From contig MTMG01000018.1 in assembly GCA_002010075.1 (NCBI GenBank), positions 1-64,000 on the forward strand: a stretch of 64,000 bases of DNA, written 5' to 3'. Made by a program: the position numbers and the translations under genes. The notes under the pieces were generated by a model that saw only the letters and a list, made by a program, of their open reading frames with translations, was not told where the DNA came from and did no database searches. This document shows positions 35,857 through 45,186 of this stretch, piece after piece. This DNA is from Methanomicrobia archaeon JdFR-19 (lineage in GTDB: Archaea; Halobacteriota; Methanosarcinia; DSM-18856; Methermicoccaceae). Each line of letters begins with the position of its first letter. Position 1 is the stretch's first letter.

Positions 35857-36312
35857 TCAGCAGTACTTTGAGAGCTCAGGTCTTTCCTTCACAAGCTCTT
35901 TCATAATTTCATATGCTATGTTATCTAAATAAGACTGTCCTTTGGGTGTGATTGCTCTTCCGCCCTCAACCTTTTTCACCAAGCCAGCCTTCTCAAACTG
36001 TTGGAGAGCTTCTCTTATAATCGAGCCGCTTCCTTTCGCAAAGCGTGGTGGAACTGTTCCCTTTCTTCTGTACCTGCCTCCATAATACGTCCTAAGTCTT
36101 GAAACTCCCACTGGACCATCTATGTATATTCTACGAAGTAAAGAAGCACACCTGATATACCACCAATCCGAGTCTGTGGGGGGAAGTTCCCTATGGACGC
36201 CAGCCTTGACAAAATCTATCCACTCTGGCTTTTCCACTATTCCTTCTTCCTTTAGTTTCTCTGCTGTTCTCTTGATCAGTCTATCCGCGGGAACATCATA
36301 AACAGTAACCAT
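35857..36312 (-). CDS. rps19e: 30S ribosomal protein S19e
   Basis: A 151-residue small-subunit protein with the S19e pattern VTVYDVPADRLI, DWWYIRCASLLRRIYIDGPVGVSRLRTYYGG and the C-terminal ITPKGQSYLD. The ATG at 36312 is preceded by AAGGGAT; a longer frame to 36360 would read across the promoter. First gene of the cluster to pelA. Confidence 0.95.
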   Translation of the reverse strand: MVTVYDVPADRLIKRTAEKLKEEGIVEKPEWIDFVKAGVHRELPPTDSDWWYIRCASLLRRIYIDGPVGVSRLRTYYGGRYRRKGTVPPRFAKGSGSIIREALQQFEKAGLVKKVEGGRAITPKGQSYLDNIAYEIMKELVKERPELSKYC

Positions 36313-36337
36313 ATTATCCCTTGAGCTTTCAAGGTAT

Positions 36338-36348
36338 TTTAATATAAA
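36338..36348 (-). promoter_or_regulatory. TATA box for the rps19e-ftsY-pelA cluster
   Basis: On the minus strand CTTTTATATTA lies about 30 bases upstream of the rps19e ATG, fitting a leader of about 10 bases. Confidence 0.5.
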
Positions 36349-36383
36349 AGGATTGTGCAATAATGACTGTAAGGTGATGATTG

Positions 36384-37352
36384 ATGCCTTCAGACATAAG
36401 TACTGAAAGAAAGATTATGGAGATTCTACAGATAATGAGAGAAAACGGGGGAGTGATTGGTTCAAGGACAATAGCTGACAAACTAAACGAGAGAGGCTAT
36501 TCGATCTCTGAGAGGGGTGTCCGCTATTATCTAAATCTCATGGATAAACTTGGATTAACCAAAAAAGTGGGACAAGTGGGGAGAGTTATAAGCGAGAAGG
36601 GACTGAAAGAGCTTGAAGAAGGTTTTGTTGTTTATAGAGTCGGATTTATATTCTCAAAAATCGAGGAGCTGATATACCACACGACCTTCGACACCATAAA
36701 CGAAAAAGGAGATGTAATTGCAAATATATCCTACATCGATAAAGACAGATTTGAAGAATTTGTTGAATTGATAAATAGTATCCCCGAATACGAATTTATC
36801 CCCACGAGGAGGGTTGCAATACTCGATGAAGATGACGTGTTTATTCCAGAAGGTAAAATGGGGATTGCTACGGTATGCAGTATGACATTTGATGGAGTGC
36901 TTGTGAAGAGAGGGATTCCTGTCAATGTAATGTATGGTGGAGTACTAAGGATTGTAAATAGAAGTCCCGCTGTCTTTGAAGAGCTGATGGGATACAGAGG
37001 AGTCTCCATGGACCCGATGGAAGTATTTCTTGCAAGGAAGCTGACATCGGTATCATCTGTCATCCAAGACGGGGAAGGACGTGTACTTGCCAACATTCGA
37101 GAGGTACCCTGCACAGCTTATGAAGAAGTGGTGGAAATCATTAAATCCATGAGAAAAGCTGGTATCACTGGAATTGCTGGTATCAGTGAGTGTGGAGAGC
37201 CGATTTTTGGTGTTTCAACTTCTCAAGCAAGGGTTTCTATTGTAGTCTATGCAGGTCTGAATCTCATGGCATTCGTTGAAGAGGCAGGTATAGATATCCA
37301 AGTGTTCCCTGTATCCATCATACTAAACATCAGCAGATTCAGGGAGCTGTGA
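36384..37352 (+). CDS. nrpR: NrpR-family transcriptional repressor
   Basis: A 322-residue protein with an N-terminal winged helix (about 5-65; GVIGSRTIADKLNERGYSISERGVRYYLNLMDKLGL) and one DUF128 effector domain. NrpR represses nitrogen-assimilation genes in methanogens until 2-oxoglutarate releases it. This copy has a single effector domain, so it may need a partner. The ATG at 36384 has a GGTGATGA ribosome-binding site. No nif or glnA gene is in the window. Confidence 0.85.
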   Translation: MPSDISTERKIMEILQIMRENGGVIGSRTIADKLNERGYSISERGVRYYLNLMDKLGLTKKVGQVGRVISEKGLKELEEGFVVYRVGFIFSKIEELIYHTTFDTINEKGDVIANISYIDKDRFEEFVELINSIPEYEFIPTRRVAILDEDDVFIPEGKMGIATVCSMTFDGVLVKRGIPVNVMYGGVLRIVNRSPAVFEELMGYRGVSMDPMEVFLARKLTSVSSVIQDGEGRVLANIREVPCTAYEEVVEIIKSMRKAGITGIAGISECGEPIFGVSTSQARVSIVVYAGLNLMAFVEEAGIDIQVFPVSIILNISRFREL

Positions 37353-37356
37353 GATA

Positions 37357-37827
37357 TTGAATGTTTCCCTAAAATTCAGAAACGCAACATTTCAAGATAG
37401 AGATGAGATAGTTGAGATGTTGAAAGAGATCGATGAGAAATTTTGTCCTCCCCTCTCATCAAGAGAAATAGGAATTGTAGAAAGGGTTGACCGTGTTCTC
37501 AAGAAAGAGAGTTCGGAATATATACTGTGTGAAGTCGATGGAAGAATGGCTGGCATCGTTGGTTATGATATACATGAGGGGTGGGCTTACATAAATCTAC
37601 TTGCTGTCAGACCTCAATACAGTGGCAGAGGAATAGGCCGCTCACTCCTCAAGACAGCTGAAAAAAGATTGGAAGAGAGAGGAGTAAAACGTGTGAAGGT
37701 ATGCACATGGTCAACCAATGAAAAGGCAATAATGTTATACAAGTCGCTGGGGTACTATGTAGAAGATATATTGGTTGGACATAGAGGTGAAGGTATAGAC
37801 ACACTCATATTTGTGAAGGCGCTGTGA
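37357..37827 (+). CDS. GNAT-family N-acetyltransferase
   Basis: A 156-residue acetyltransferase. The acetyl-CoA loop is LLAVRPQYSGRGIGRSLLKTAEKRLEERG, followed by STNEKAIMLYKSLGY. It resembles RimI-like protein or small-molecule acetyltransferases; the substrate is unknown. It starts with TTG four bases after the nrpR stop; the nearest ATG (37361) is out of frame. Confidence 0.8.
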   Translation: MNVSLKFRNATFQDRDEIVEMLKEIDEKFCPPLSSREIGIVERVDRVLKKESSEYILCEVDGRMAGIVGYDIHEGWAYINLLAVRPQYSGRGIGRSLLKTAEKRLEERGVKRVKVCTWSTNEKAIMLYKSLGYYVEDILVGHRGEGIDTLIFVKAL

Positions 37828-37836
37828 GGGTTTTAG

Positions 37837-38514
37837 TTGTGCAGAGAATGTGAAAGAAAGATTTCGCTGTATTTTGACAAGAAGCGTATGTTATCGATAC
37901 AGCATAAAGTTGCAAATATGGTTAGACTGGACAATTCTCCGGAAAAAATAAAGAAAGTCGGTGGTGTGGACTGTGCGTATGTAGGTGATTTGGTGGTTAG
38001 TGTGTGCATTATTTTGGACGTAGCCAGCTGGAAAGTTTTGGATACCTCGGTGGTCGTTGATGTGTGTGACTTTCCATACATCCCTTCGTTTCTCTCCTTT
38101 AGAGAGGGGCCAGCTTCTATCAGAGCGATAATGCATCTAAAAGAGAGAGCGGATCTGTTGCTTGTGAATGGTGTTGGTATTGCACATCCCAAAGGTGCAG
38201 GGTTTGCCTCACACATTGGAGTTGCTCTAGACATACCCACGATAGGTATAACAAAGAAGCCATTGTGCGGGGAAATTATAGAAACGGAGGGAACTGAAAG
38301 ACCCATCTTGTATGAGGAAAAAGTTGTGGGATATGCCATGAGAAACATTATAGTCACTCCAGGACATAACGTGAAAACAAATGATGTGCCTCGCCTCGTA
38401 TTAGGATTGATGAAAGAACATAAACTTCCAGAGCCTCTTTATCTATCTCATAAGCTTGCATCTGAATTGAAAGACATCATAAGAATTTTATATAGCAAAG
38501 ATTAGAGGGGTTGA
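37837..38514 (+). CDS. nfi: Endonuclease V (TAG three codons before TGA)
   Basis: Repairs deaminated bases by cutting near inosine. The 222-225-residue protein has catalytic motifs VGGVDCAYVGD, FPYIPSFLSFREGPA, LLVNGVGIAHPKGAGFASHIGV and IGITKKPLCG. It starts with TTG after GAGGG. The frame meets TAG at 38503-38505 and then AGG GGT TGA, so the natural end is either TAG or TGA at 38512-38514. The annotation uses TGA because TAG looks like sense elsewhere. Confidence 0.88.
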
Positions 38515-38522
38515 GTGTGAAA

Positions 38523-38924
38523 ATGGTTAAGGTACTGTTGATAGAAGATGACAAATCCTTTATCGAACTGTTCAGAGAGTTTCTTGATATGAAATACCCT
38601 CATGTTGAATTACGCCATGCAGGCAGTGTAAATGAAGGGATAAAGTTATACAAAGAGCTGTACAAAAATAAAAAGCCAGATATTGTTTTAATTGACTACA
38701 ATATTCCCGGTGGGGGTGGACTCGAGCTTCTTACGAAGATTAAAGAGATTGACCCTGATGCAAAGACATACATCCTCACAGCTCATGCAACACAAGAACA
38801 GACTAAAAAGAGTATAGAAGCAGGGGCTATCAAGGTGATAGAAAAGCAATACGAATTCTCGAAAACAGTTGATAGTGTTGTCAGATATTTGGGGGATGAG
38901 TCATGCAAATCAGAGAGCGAATGA
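38523..38924 (+). CDS. Response regulator, receiver domain only
   Basis: A 133-residue CheY-like receiver. Acidic pair EDD near residues 8-10, phospho-acceptor Asp in VLIDYNIPGGGGLELL, Thr in YILTAHA and Lys in VIEKQ. There is no output domain, so it acts by protein contact or as a phospho-relay. Its TGA overlaps the ATG of the histidine kinase (ATGA), so the two form a pair. Confidence 0.88.
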   Translation: MVKVLLIEDDKSFIELFREFLDMKYPHVELRHAGSVNEGIKLYKELYKNKKPDIVLIDYNIPGGGGLELLTKIKEIDPDAKTYILTAHATQEQTKKSIEAGAIKVIEKQYEFSKTVDSVVRYLGDESCKSESE

Positions 38925-40984
38925 GAGATTCGAAGTTCGTAGTTATTGTGATAAAAGGAGAGGAGATAATTGTTGATAGTGATGGAGAGATAACAGTCCA
39001 TGATCGCTCTTCTCTCATGTCCGCTCTTCCAGAGTTATTTGAAGGTAAGATAGGCGAGAGGAAAATTTTTGGAAAAGAATGGAAACAGATATGCGATGAT
39101 TTGATAGTTGGGTATTCAGGACTGATGAAACTACCACTCCCAGTTTTTCAGTCAATCCTTTCAGACATAGAAGAGGGGTTCTTCATAATAGACCTTTCGA
39201 CCGGCAATTAGTTGCTGAATCAACATATAGAAAAAACACTCAATATCAGAAGTGAGGAAGTAAACAAGAATCCAGAGATATTATTGGGCAAGGTAAACCG
39301 GGAAGACAGGGAAAAACTTCAGAAAGTTGTTCAGGATATCAGGGAAGGCAAGATGACCAAACTATATCATGAAGCGAAGCTGGTTGACGGAGATATAACA
39401 AAAGACATCGAGATAATATTGATTCCTATCGGAACTGACCGACCATTTGCAATCATAGGGATTGCAAGAGATATCACACATAAAAAGGAATGGGAAAAAG
39501 AGATAATAGAAAAATATGAAGGTTGGGAGATTGCATTCGATTCTGTTCCCGACCCAATAACAATACTCGATAAAAACTTTACAATCCTCCAAGCAAACAA
39601 ATCTGTATTTGACGTTTTACCAGATGTCAATGTTGTGGGAATGAAATGTTACGAGGTTTTCCACAATGCGGATAGCCCTCCAGATTTCTGTCCATGCATT
39701 AAAACCTTAGAAGATGGACAGACGCATTCTGTCGAAATGTATGAAGAGAGGCTTGGGGGCATATTCAACGTTATCACATCCCCCATAATAAAAGAAGGCA
39801 AGATAGTGGGAGCAGTACATATTCTGCACAATGTAAGTGAGCAGAAGGAGATGAATAGAAAACTCAGAGAGTCCGAGACAAGATACAGATATGTTTTCGA
39901 AAGATTGCCTCTCGCTTTTGTTGTATGGGACACAGAGACAAAGGTGATTGAATGGAACAAGACTGCTGAAAAATTGTTTGGCTGGAAAAGGGATGAAGTA
40001 GTTGGAAAAAGTTTTTTTGACCTCATAATACCTGAGGATGAAGAGGAGCTCGTCCAGAATGTTGTGGAGAACCTCCTCAAAGGAATGCAGAATATCTGTG
40101 AAAACAAAAATCTGACGAAAGATGGAAGAACAATCGTATGCAGGTGGCATAACACACCCATTTTCGGAGAGGATGGGAGAGTTATTTATGTACTTTCGAT
40201 GGGAGAAGACGTGACAGATAAGATAAGACTCGAAGAGAGGAAAAAAGAACTTGAGGAGCAATTGACAGAGGCGGAAAAGCTTGCTGCAATAGGAGAGTTT
40301 GCTGCTGGTGTGGCTCACGAGGTGAATAACCCTCTAACAGCAATCATAAACTATGCCGAACTTCTTCTTGATGATGCAGAGAAAGAAGAAGAGAAGGAAT
40401 ACTTGGATGGGATAATCAAAGAAGGGAAGAGAATCAGAGACATAGTCAGAAGACTCTTGTCTTTCTCAAGAAAAGAAAAACCAAAGCTGGAGAAGATTCA
40501 TCTTGATGAGGTTGTGGAGGAGACATTGAAACTCATGAAGTACGAACTCGGTAAGAGAAAAATATGTGTTGAAAAAGAATACAGAGCTATGCCATTTATA
40601 TATGCAGATAAGAACATGATGAAACAGGTTTTTCTCAACCTTTTCACAAATTCGATTCATGCCCTTGATAAAAAACAAAGTTCTGAAAAACTCATAAAAA
40701 TAGCAATGGATACAACAAAGGAAAAGGAATATCTAAGAATAACGTTTGAAGACAACGGAATCGGTATAAAGAAAGAACATTTGAATAGGATTTTCGACCC
40801 ATTCTTCACAACAAAACGTATGGGAACGGGTCTTGGACTGTCTCTTGTGCATGGAATTGTGAAATCACATGGAGGAGTCATTAGGGTTGAGAGTGAGGAA
40901 GGTGTTTACACAAGATTCAAAATACTACTCCCTATTGTGCCTCCATTCGAAACTCGGGAGAATGTTTATAAATTCATAGTTTGA
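38921..40984 (+). CDS. PAS-domain sensor histidine kinase (in-frame TAG at codon 97)
   Basis: Read through TAG at 39209-39211 this is one 687-residue kinase; read as stop it becomes two pieces. The piece before ends EEGFFIIDLSTGN, and the piece after begins LLNQHIEKTLNIRSEE, the two halves of one PAS domain. Further PAS domains follow around residues 200-320 and 325-440. Then come the phospho-His region AAGVAHEVNNPLTAI (His near 466) and the ATPase boxes NLFTNSIHAL, DNGIGI and GTGLGLSLV. No membrane segment is evident, so it senses cytoplasmic signals. Confidence 0.88.
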
Positions 40985-41658
40985 AGTTGGTTTTAATGGA
41001 GATTGCTTTAAACATACTGAGCAAGGACAAGATGGGGCTTCTGAGGGATGTTGCATCCATCGTATTCGAAGAAGGGGGGAATATCAAATATACCCAACAA
41101 TTCATCATTGAAAGAGGAAGGAATGTTGGGAAAGCCAATATATACATGGAAATTGAAGGTATCAAAAACGCTAAAGAGCTTGCCCAAAAAATTAGAGAGT
41201 TAGATGCTGTTGAAGATGTGACGTTGCATGACCCCTTCAACAAGATATTTGGTGGAAGAGTGATAGTGATCGGAGGGGGGGCACAGGTTGCACAAGTTGC
41301 TATGGGTGCTGTGAATGAGGCAGACAGACACAACATAAGAGGAGAGAGAATCAGCGTTGATACAATACCTCTCGTTGGCGAGGAGGAAATAGCAAAAGCG
41401 GTAAGTGCAGTATCAAGACTTCACAGAGCACAAGTACTTGTTCTTGCAGGGTCTTTGATGGGGGGGAGGATATCAGAGGAGGTCGATAAGCTACGGGAAG
41501 CTGGCATTCCTGTGATTTCCCTCAATATGGCTGGAAGCGTTCCAGAACATGCAGATCTTGTTGTTACAGATCCCATCCAAGCTGGAACTTTTGCTGTGAT
41601 GCACATAGCAAAGACTGCAAAGTTCAACATAGAAAAGGTAAGGGGCAAAAGGTTTTGA
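40981..41658 (+). CDS. ACT-domain protein, DUF5612 family
   Basis: A 225-residue protein. An N-terminal ACT domain (about 5-80; IALNILSKDKMGLLRDVASIVFEEGGNI) probably binds a small ligand such as an amino acid. A second domain begins GRVIVIGGGAQVAQVAMGAV with alternating strands and helices. Function unknown. The TTG start at 40981 overlaps the kinase stop (TTTGA); ATG 40996 is possible. Confidence 0.75.
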   Translation: MKLVLMEIALNILSKDKMGLLRDVASIVFEEGGNIKYTQQFIIERGRNVGKANIYMEIEGIKNAKELAQKIRELDAVEDVTLHDPFNKIFGGRVIVIGGGAQVAQVAMGAVNEADRHNIRGERISVDTIPLVGEEEIAKAVSAVSRLHRAQVLVLAGSLMGGRISEEVDKLREAGIPVISLNMAGSVPEHADLVVTDPIQAGTFAVMHIAKTAKFNIEKVRGKRF

Positions 41659-41662
41659 GAGG

Positions 41663-42442
41663 ATGAGGATAACGGGATACAATCCATTTGAATGTTCTTT
41701 GGTGGCAAATCCAGGCATGGTGAAGATAGAACTCAAAGGTGATTTTGAAATAAAGCTTGGAGAGAGAAGATGCGCTGGCAGATTTATAAATGGTAAATAC
41801 GTTGAGTGTGGAGAGAAGAAATATCCATACTGTGATAGGTGCAAGCCTTTTGAGCCTTGTGCTATATGTCGGGGCAAGTGTTTGAAGCAGAAAATGGACT
41901 GTACATCTCCCCATTCTATATACCTCGCACTTTTTAGTCCAAATCTACTCAAAGTAGGCGTTACAAGAACCGAAAGACTTGCATACAGACTGAGAGAGCA
42001 AGGAGCTGATGTCGGTGTAGAAATTGCGAAATGCGAGAATGGCATGGTGGCAAGACTGATAGAGTCAAGAATTTCAGAATTTGTTAGAGATAGAGTGAGT
42101 ACCAAAATGAAAATTAGGGGTCTTACACAGGAACCAGACATCAACGTGTTAGAGAGAGCCCTCATGACATTCGGTAGAATCGGAGATATTATGGAATTCA
42201 GTTACTTTGACAGAGACATCACCAATCAAGAAATTATCCCGTTGTCTCCAACAGAGTTCAGTATAATATCGGGCACTGGAATTGGATGCAAGGGGAGTAT
42301 ATTTGTTTTCGAGAGTTGCAGCACACTCTACGCACTTGACCTAAAAGAACTGATAGGGTTTGACTTGGTTGACGATGATAAGTCAAACAATGGGTCGTTG
42401 TATCTGCATAGCCACATACAATCTTCAATCAACTTATTCTGA
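41663..42442 (+). CDS. DUF2797 protein
   Basis: A 259-residue archaeal protein of the DUF2797 family. A cysteine-rich region (KYPYCDRCKPFEPCAICRGKC, about 53-73) suggests zinc binding. It is followed by SPHSIYLALFSPNLLKVGVTRTERLAYRLREQGA, a GIY-YIG-like pattern. Function not established. It overlaps the convergent larC by nine bases. Confidence 0.75.
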   Translation: MRITGYNPFECSLVANPGMVKIELKGDFEIKLGERRCAGRFINGKYVECGEKKYPYCDRCKPFEPCAICRGKCLKQKMDCTSPHSIYLALFSPNLLKVGVTRTERLAYRLREQGADVGVEIAKCENGMVARLIESRISEFVRDRVSTKMKIRGLTQEPDINVLERALMTFGRIGDIMEFSYFDRDITNQEIIPLSPTEFSIISGTGIGCKGSIFVFESCSTLYALDLKELIGFDLVDDDKSNNGSLYLHSHIQSSINLF

Positions 42443-43621
42443 GCTAAACAACCTCCATCCTGCATCCTCTATCGCTCTAATCACTCTCTTTATAGGTATT
42501 CCTCTTCTGTCAGATATCTCCTTTGCATCTTCATATTCTGCCTTTACAGACACTATTCTCCCGTCAAGTCCAAGTCCCAGCTTCACCCTTGAACTTTCCT
42601 TCACACCCCCCAGTTCGAACTGAACCTCCCTAATGTCTCTTTTAGCCACAGCCCTGTGGAGTGTGTTGTATATCCTCACCCCGAGAGATCCCCCCTCCTC
42701 GATAATGAGATTGGCAACCCTTTCTCCATCTCCTTCCCTGACAACGGCTTTTATTATCGTACCCATGCGCCCTTTCTTCATAAGTGCAGGAACAAATACA
42801 ACATCAAGAGTTTCTCTTTCCAGTTTTTCTCTAAGGCTCCCAAGCTCTTCCCCAGAGAGGTCATCTACATTTGCCTCAATCATTTCGACTCTCTCAGATG
42901 GGAATTGCAAAAGCTCAACAATTCTCGCTCTCAGAACATTCGGGACTGCAAGTTCTTTTGTTCCAGCACCATATCCAATGGAAATTGTTCTTACCGGTAC
43001 ATAACTATCACTCAGTGGTCTTGATAAGACGCCTACCAAAGCAGCCCCAGTTGGTGTAAGTAATTCCTCCATGACTGAACCATGAGTTGTTATGAGTTTG
43101 CACTCTCTTATTATTTCAAGTGTTGCTGGTGCTGGAACTGGGAGTGTACCATGTGATGTCTGCACCACTCCCTTTCCAGTTATGATGGGGGGTACGTAAT
43201 AAAGCGGAAGGTTTCCTAGCAAGTGCAAAGCAGTACAAACACCAATAACATCTGCTATGGCATCTTTCTGTCCAACCTCATGGAGATGGACAACATCCTC
43301 GTTATGGACAACATTCTCTGCCTTTGCAAGAGTAACAAATACTTCTTCAGCTATTTTCATTACTTCATCTGGCAAATCTGAGTCTCTGATAAGTTTTATT
43401 ATGTCTGAGAGTTTTGTCTTTTCTGTTTCTTCATAAGGTTCAACCAACATTCTAAGGGCGTTAATAAATCCTCTTTTACATCTTTCAAAAGATACTTTCA
43501 AACCACTAACATCTTCTATACGCTTTCTAACTTCATTCTCATCTGCTCCGACATCAATAAGTGCAGACAATAACATATCCCCACTAACGCCACTGAAAGG
43601 CTCGATGAGGATGCATCTCAT
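42434..43621 (-). CDS. larC: LarC-type nickel-pincer cofactor nickel insertase
   Basis: A 395-residue protein. FSGVSGDMLLSALIDVGAD marks the N-terminus; VVHNEDVVHLHEVGQKDAIADVIG is the His-rich metal region; TPTGAALVGVL and EANVDDLSGEELG follow. In bacteria LarC inserts nickel into the pincer cofactor of lactate racemase. Neither LarB nor LarE is in the window, so it may serve another LarA-type enzyme. The ATG at 43621 is 25 bases from a shared TATA element, thus leaderless. Confidence 0.88.
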   Translation of the reverse strand: MRCILIEPFSGVSGDMLLSALIDVGADENEVRKRIEDVSGLKVSFERCKRGFINALRMLVEPYEETEKTKLSDIIKLIRDSDLPDEVMKIAEEVFVTLAKAENVVHNEDVVHLHEVGQKDAIADVIGVCTALHLLGNLPLYYVPPIITGKGVVQTSHGTLPVPAPATLEIIRECKLITTHGSVMEELLTPTGAALVGVLSRPLSDSYVPVRTISIGYGAGTKELAVPNVLRARIVELLQFPSERVEMIEANVDDLSGEELGSLREKLERETLDVVFVPALMKKGRMGTIIKAVVREGDGERVANLIIEEGGSLGVRIYNTLHRAVAKRDIREVQFELGGVKESSRVKLGLGLDGRIVSVKAEYEDAKEISDRRGIPIKRVIRAIEDAGWRLFSSE

Positions 43622-43640
43622 AGGTTTAGGATAGATGGGC

Positions 43641-43652
43641 AATATTTATAAT
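43641..43652. promoter_or_regulatory. Shared palindromic TATA element between larC and the PHP gene
   Basis: AATATTTATAAT reads as a TATA box on both strands. It lies about 25 bases from the larC ATG (43621, minus) and 29 bases from the PHP ATG (43675, plus), so both messages would be leaderless. Confidence 0.55.
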
Positions 43653-43674
43653 GGTTGGGGAAGTTGCGACGATT

Positions 43675-44319
43675 ATGATAGACCTTCATACACACTCACT
43701 ATTGAGCGATGGGGAACTTCTCCCTGTTGAACTTGTGAGAAGAGCAGAGGCTATTGGTTGTGACGGAATCGCAATAACGGATCATGTGGATTTCTCCAAT
43801 GTAGAGTTCGTGATGAATAGTCTGAAAAAACTGGAGATTTTGAGGGGCGTCTGGGATATCACTGTGTTGTTTGGTGTAGAAATCACACATGTCCCTCCCC
43901 CAAAGCTGGGCAAAATCGTGGAACTTTCAAGAAAGCTTGGTGCTGAAGTTGTAATTGTCCATGGAGAGACAACTGTCGAGCCAGTTGAAAAAGGAACAAA
44001 CAAAGTGGCTTGTAAAACTGATGGCGTGGATATACTTGCACATCCCGGTCTCATATCCGAAGATGAGGCTCAGGATGCACTCGACAGAGGCATCATGTTG
44101 GAGTTGAGTGCAAGATGTGGGCATAACAGAACAAACGGGCATGTTGTAAGAACTGCTAAAGAAGTTGGTGCAGAGCTTGTTGTAAACACAGATGCCCACT
44201 CTCCTTCAGACCTAATAACACATCAAACTGCTCTTGAGATTGCAATGGGCTCGGGTCTTAGAGAAGACGAGGCTGAAAATATTTTAAAAAATGCGTATAA
44301 GTTTGTTGAGGGTGTCTGA
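43675..44319 (+). CDS. PHP-domain phosphoesterase
   Basis: A 214-residue metal-dependent phosphoesterase. Metal-binding motifs are DLHTHSLLSDGELLP, ITDHVDF, a conserved Glu in FGVEITHV, VIVHGET, ILAHPG and NTDAHSPSDL. PHP proteins of this size include histidinol-phosphatase-like enzymes, but the substrate is unknown. The ATG at 43675 starts the motif directly (MIDLHTHS) and fits the leaderless distance. It overlaps rio2 (TGAGTG). Confidence 0.85.
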   Translation: MIDLHTHSLLSDGELLPVELVRRAEAIGCDGIAITDHVDFSNVEFVMNSLKKLEILRGVWDITVLFGVEITHVPPPKLGKIVELSRKLGAEVVIVHGETTVEPVEKGTNKVACKTDGVDILAHPGLISEDEAQDALDRGIMLELSARCGHNRTNGHVVRTAKEVGAELVVNTDAHSPSDLITHQTALEIAMGSGLREDEAENILKNAYKFVEGV

Positions 44320-45186
44320 GTGCACGAACTGGCATCTCTTTACAAACAATTAAGTCCCATCGACTTCAGGATACTTGTTGGAATAGAGAACGAAATGAGA
44401 AGGCATAAGTGGGTACCTATTGAAAACCTCCAGATATACACAGGAAGCAGTATAGAGCGTTTAAGAAAGCGACTCGAATTTCTCAGAGGCATGAAGATAG
44501 TTCTATACACGAAAACACCATACGAGGGTTATCAACTCTACTACCGGGGATACGACCTCCTGGCTCTGCACACATTTGTAAAGAGAGGGACACTCGATGC
44601 CGTTGGGGGGCAGATTGGGTTTGGAAAAGAGTCCGATGTCTTTGTTGGACTTAAAAATGAAAACAGAGTTGTGATAAAGCTACATAGAGCAGGCATGACA
44701 TTCAAAAAGATAAAGAGAGACAGAAGATACCTTGCGGACAAAGAACACTTTTCTTGGGTGTATGCATCAAGACTTGCAGCACAACATGAATTTAAGGCTC
44801 TCAAGATTCTCTATCCTGAGGTTAGTGTACCAGAGCCAATAGATCAGAATAGGCATGCAATAGTTATGGGATTGTGTGAAGGTGTGACTTTGGTTGACTG
44901 CGTACTCAAAGACCCCGAATTCTTTTTTGATGAGATTATTGAGAATACAAAAAAAACATACGAACTCGGAGTTGTCCATGGAGATCTGAGTGAATACAAC
45001 ATACTGGTTTCCCCAGATGGTATTACCATCATAGACTGGCCCCAATGGGTTGGAAGAGAGGAAATAAATGCAGACGAGCTTCTCCTCCATGATCTTTCGA
45101 TGATATGTAAATATTTTAAAAAGAAGTACTCTATAAAAAAAGACCCTGTTTCTCTTTTGAACTATTTCAAAAGTTAGAGAGGATGA
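44320..45186 (+). CDS. rio2: Rio2 serine/threonine kinase (TAG three codons before TGA)
   Basis: A 285-288-residue atypical kinase used in maturation of the 30S subunit. N-terminal winged helix (LSPIDFRILVGIENEMRRHKWV), P-loop region IGFGKESDVFVG, ATP lysine in RVVIKLHRAG, catalytic VVHGDLSEYNILV and metal-binding IIDWPQW. It starts with GTG overlapping the PHP stop. The frame meets TAG at 45175-45177, followed by AGA GGA TGA. It overlaps the convergent M50 gene by about 20 bases. Confidence 0.92.

Noticed and set aside
39212-40984. A separate 590-residue histidine kinase starting with TTG directly after a TAG
   Set aside because: The first residues complete the PAS domain of the preceding frame, there is no ribosome-binding site, and the two frames are contiguous; one TAG-containing gene explains everything.
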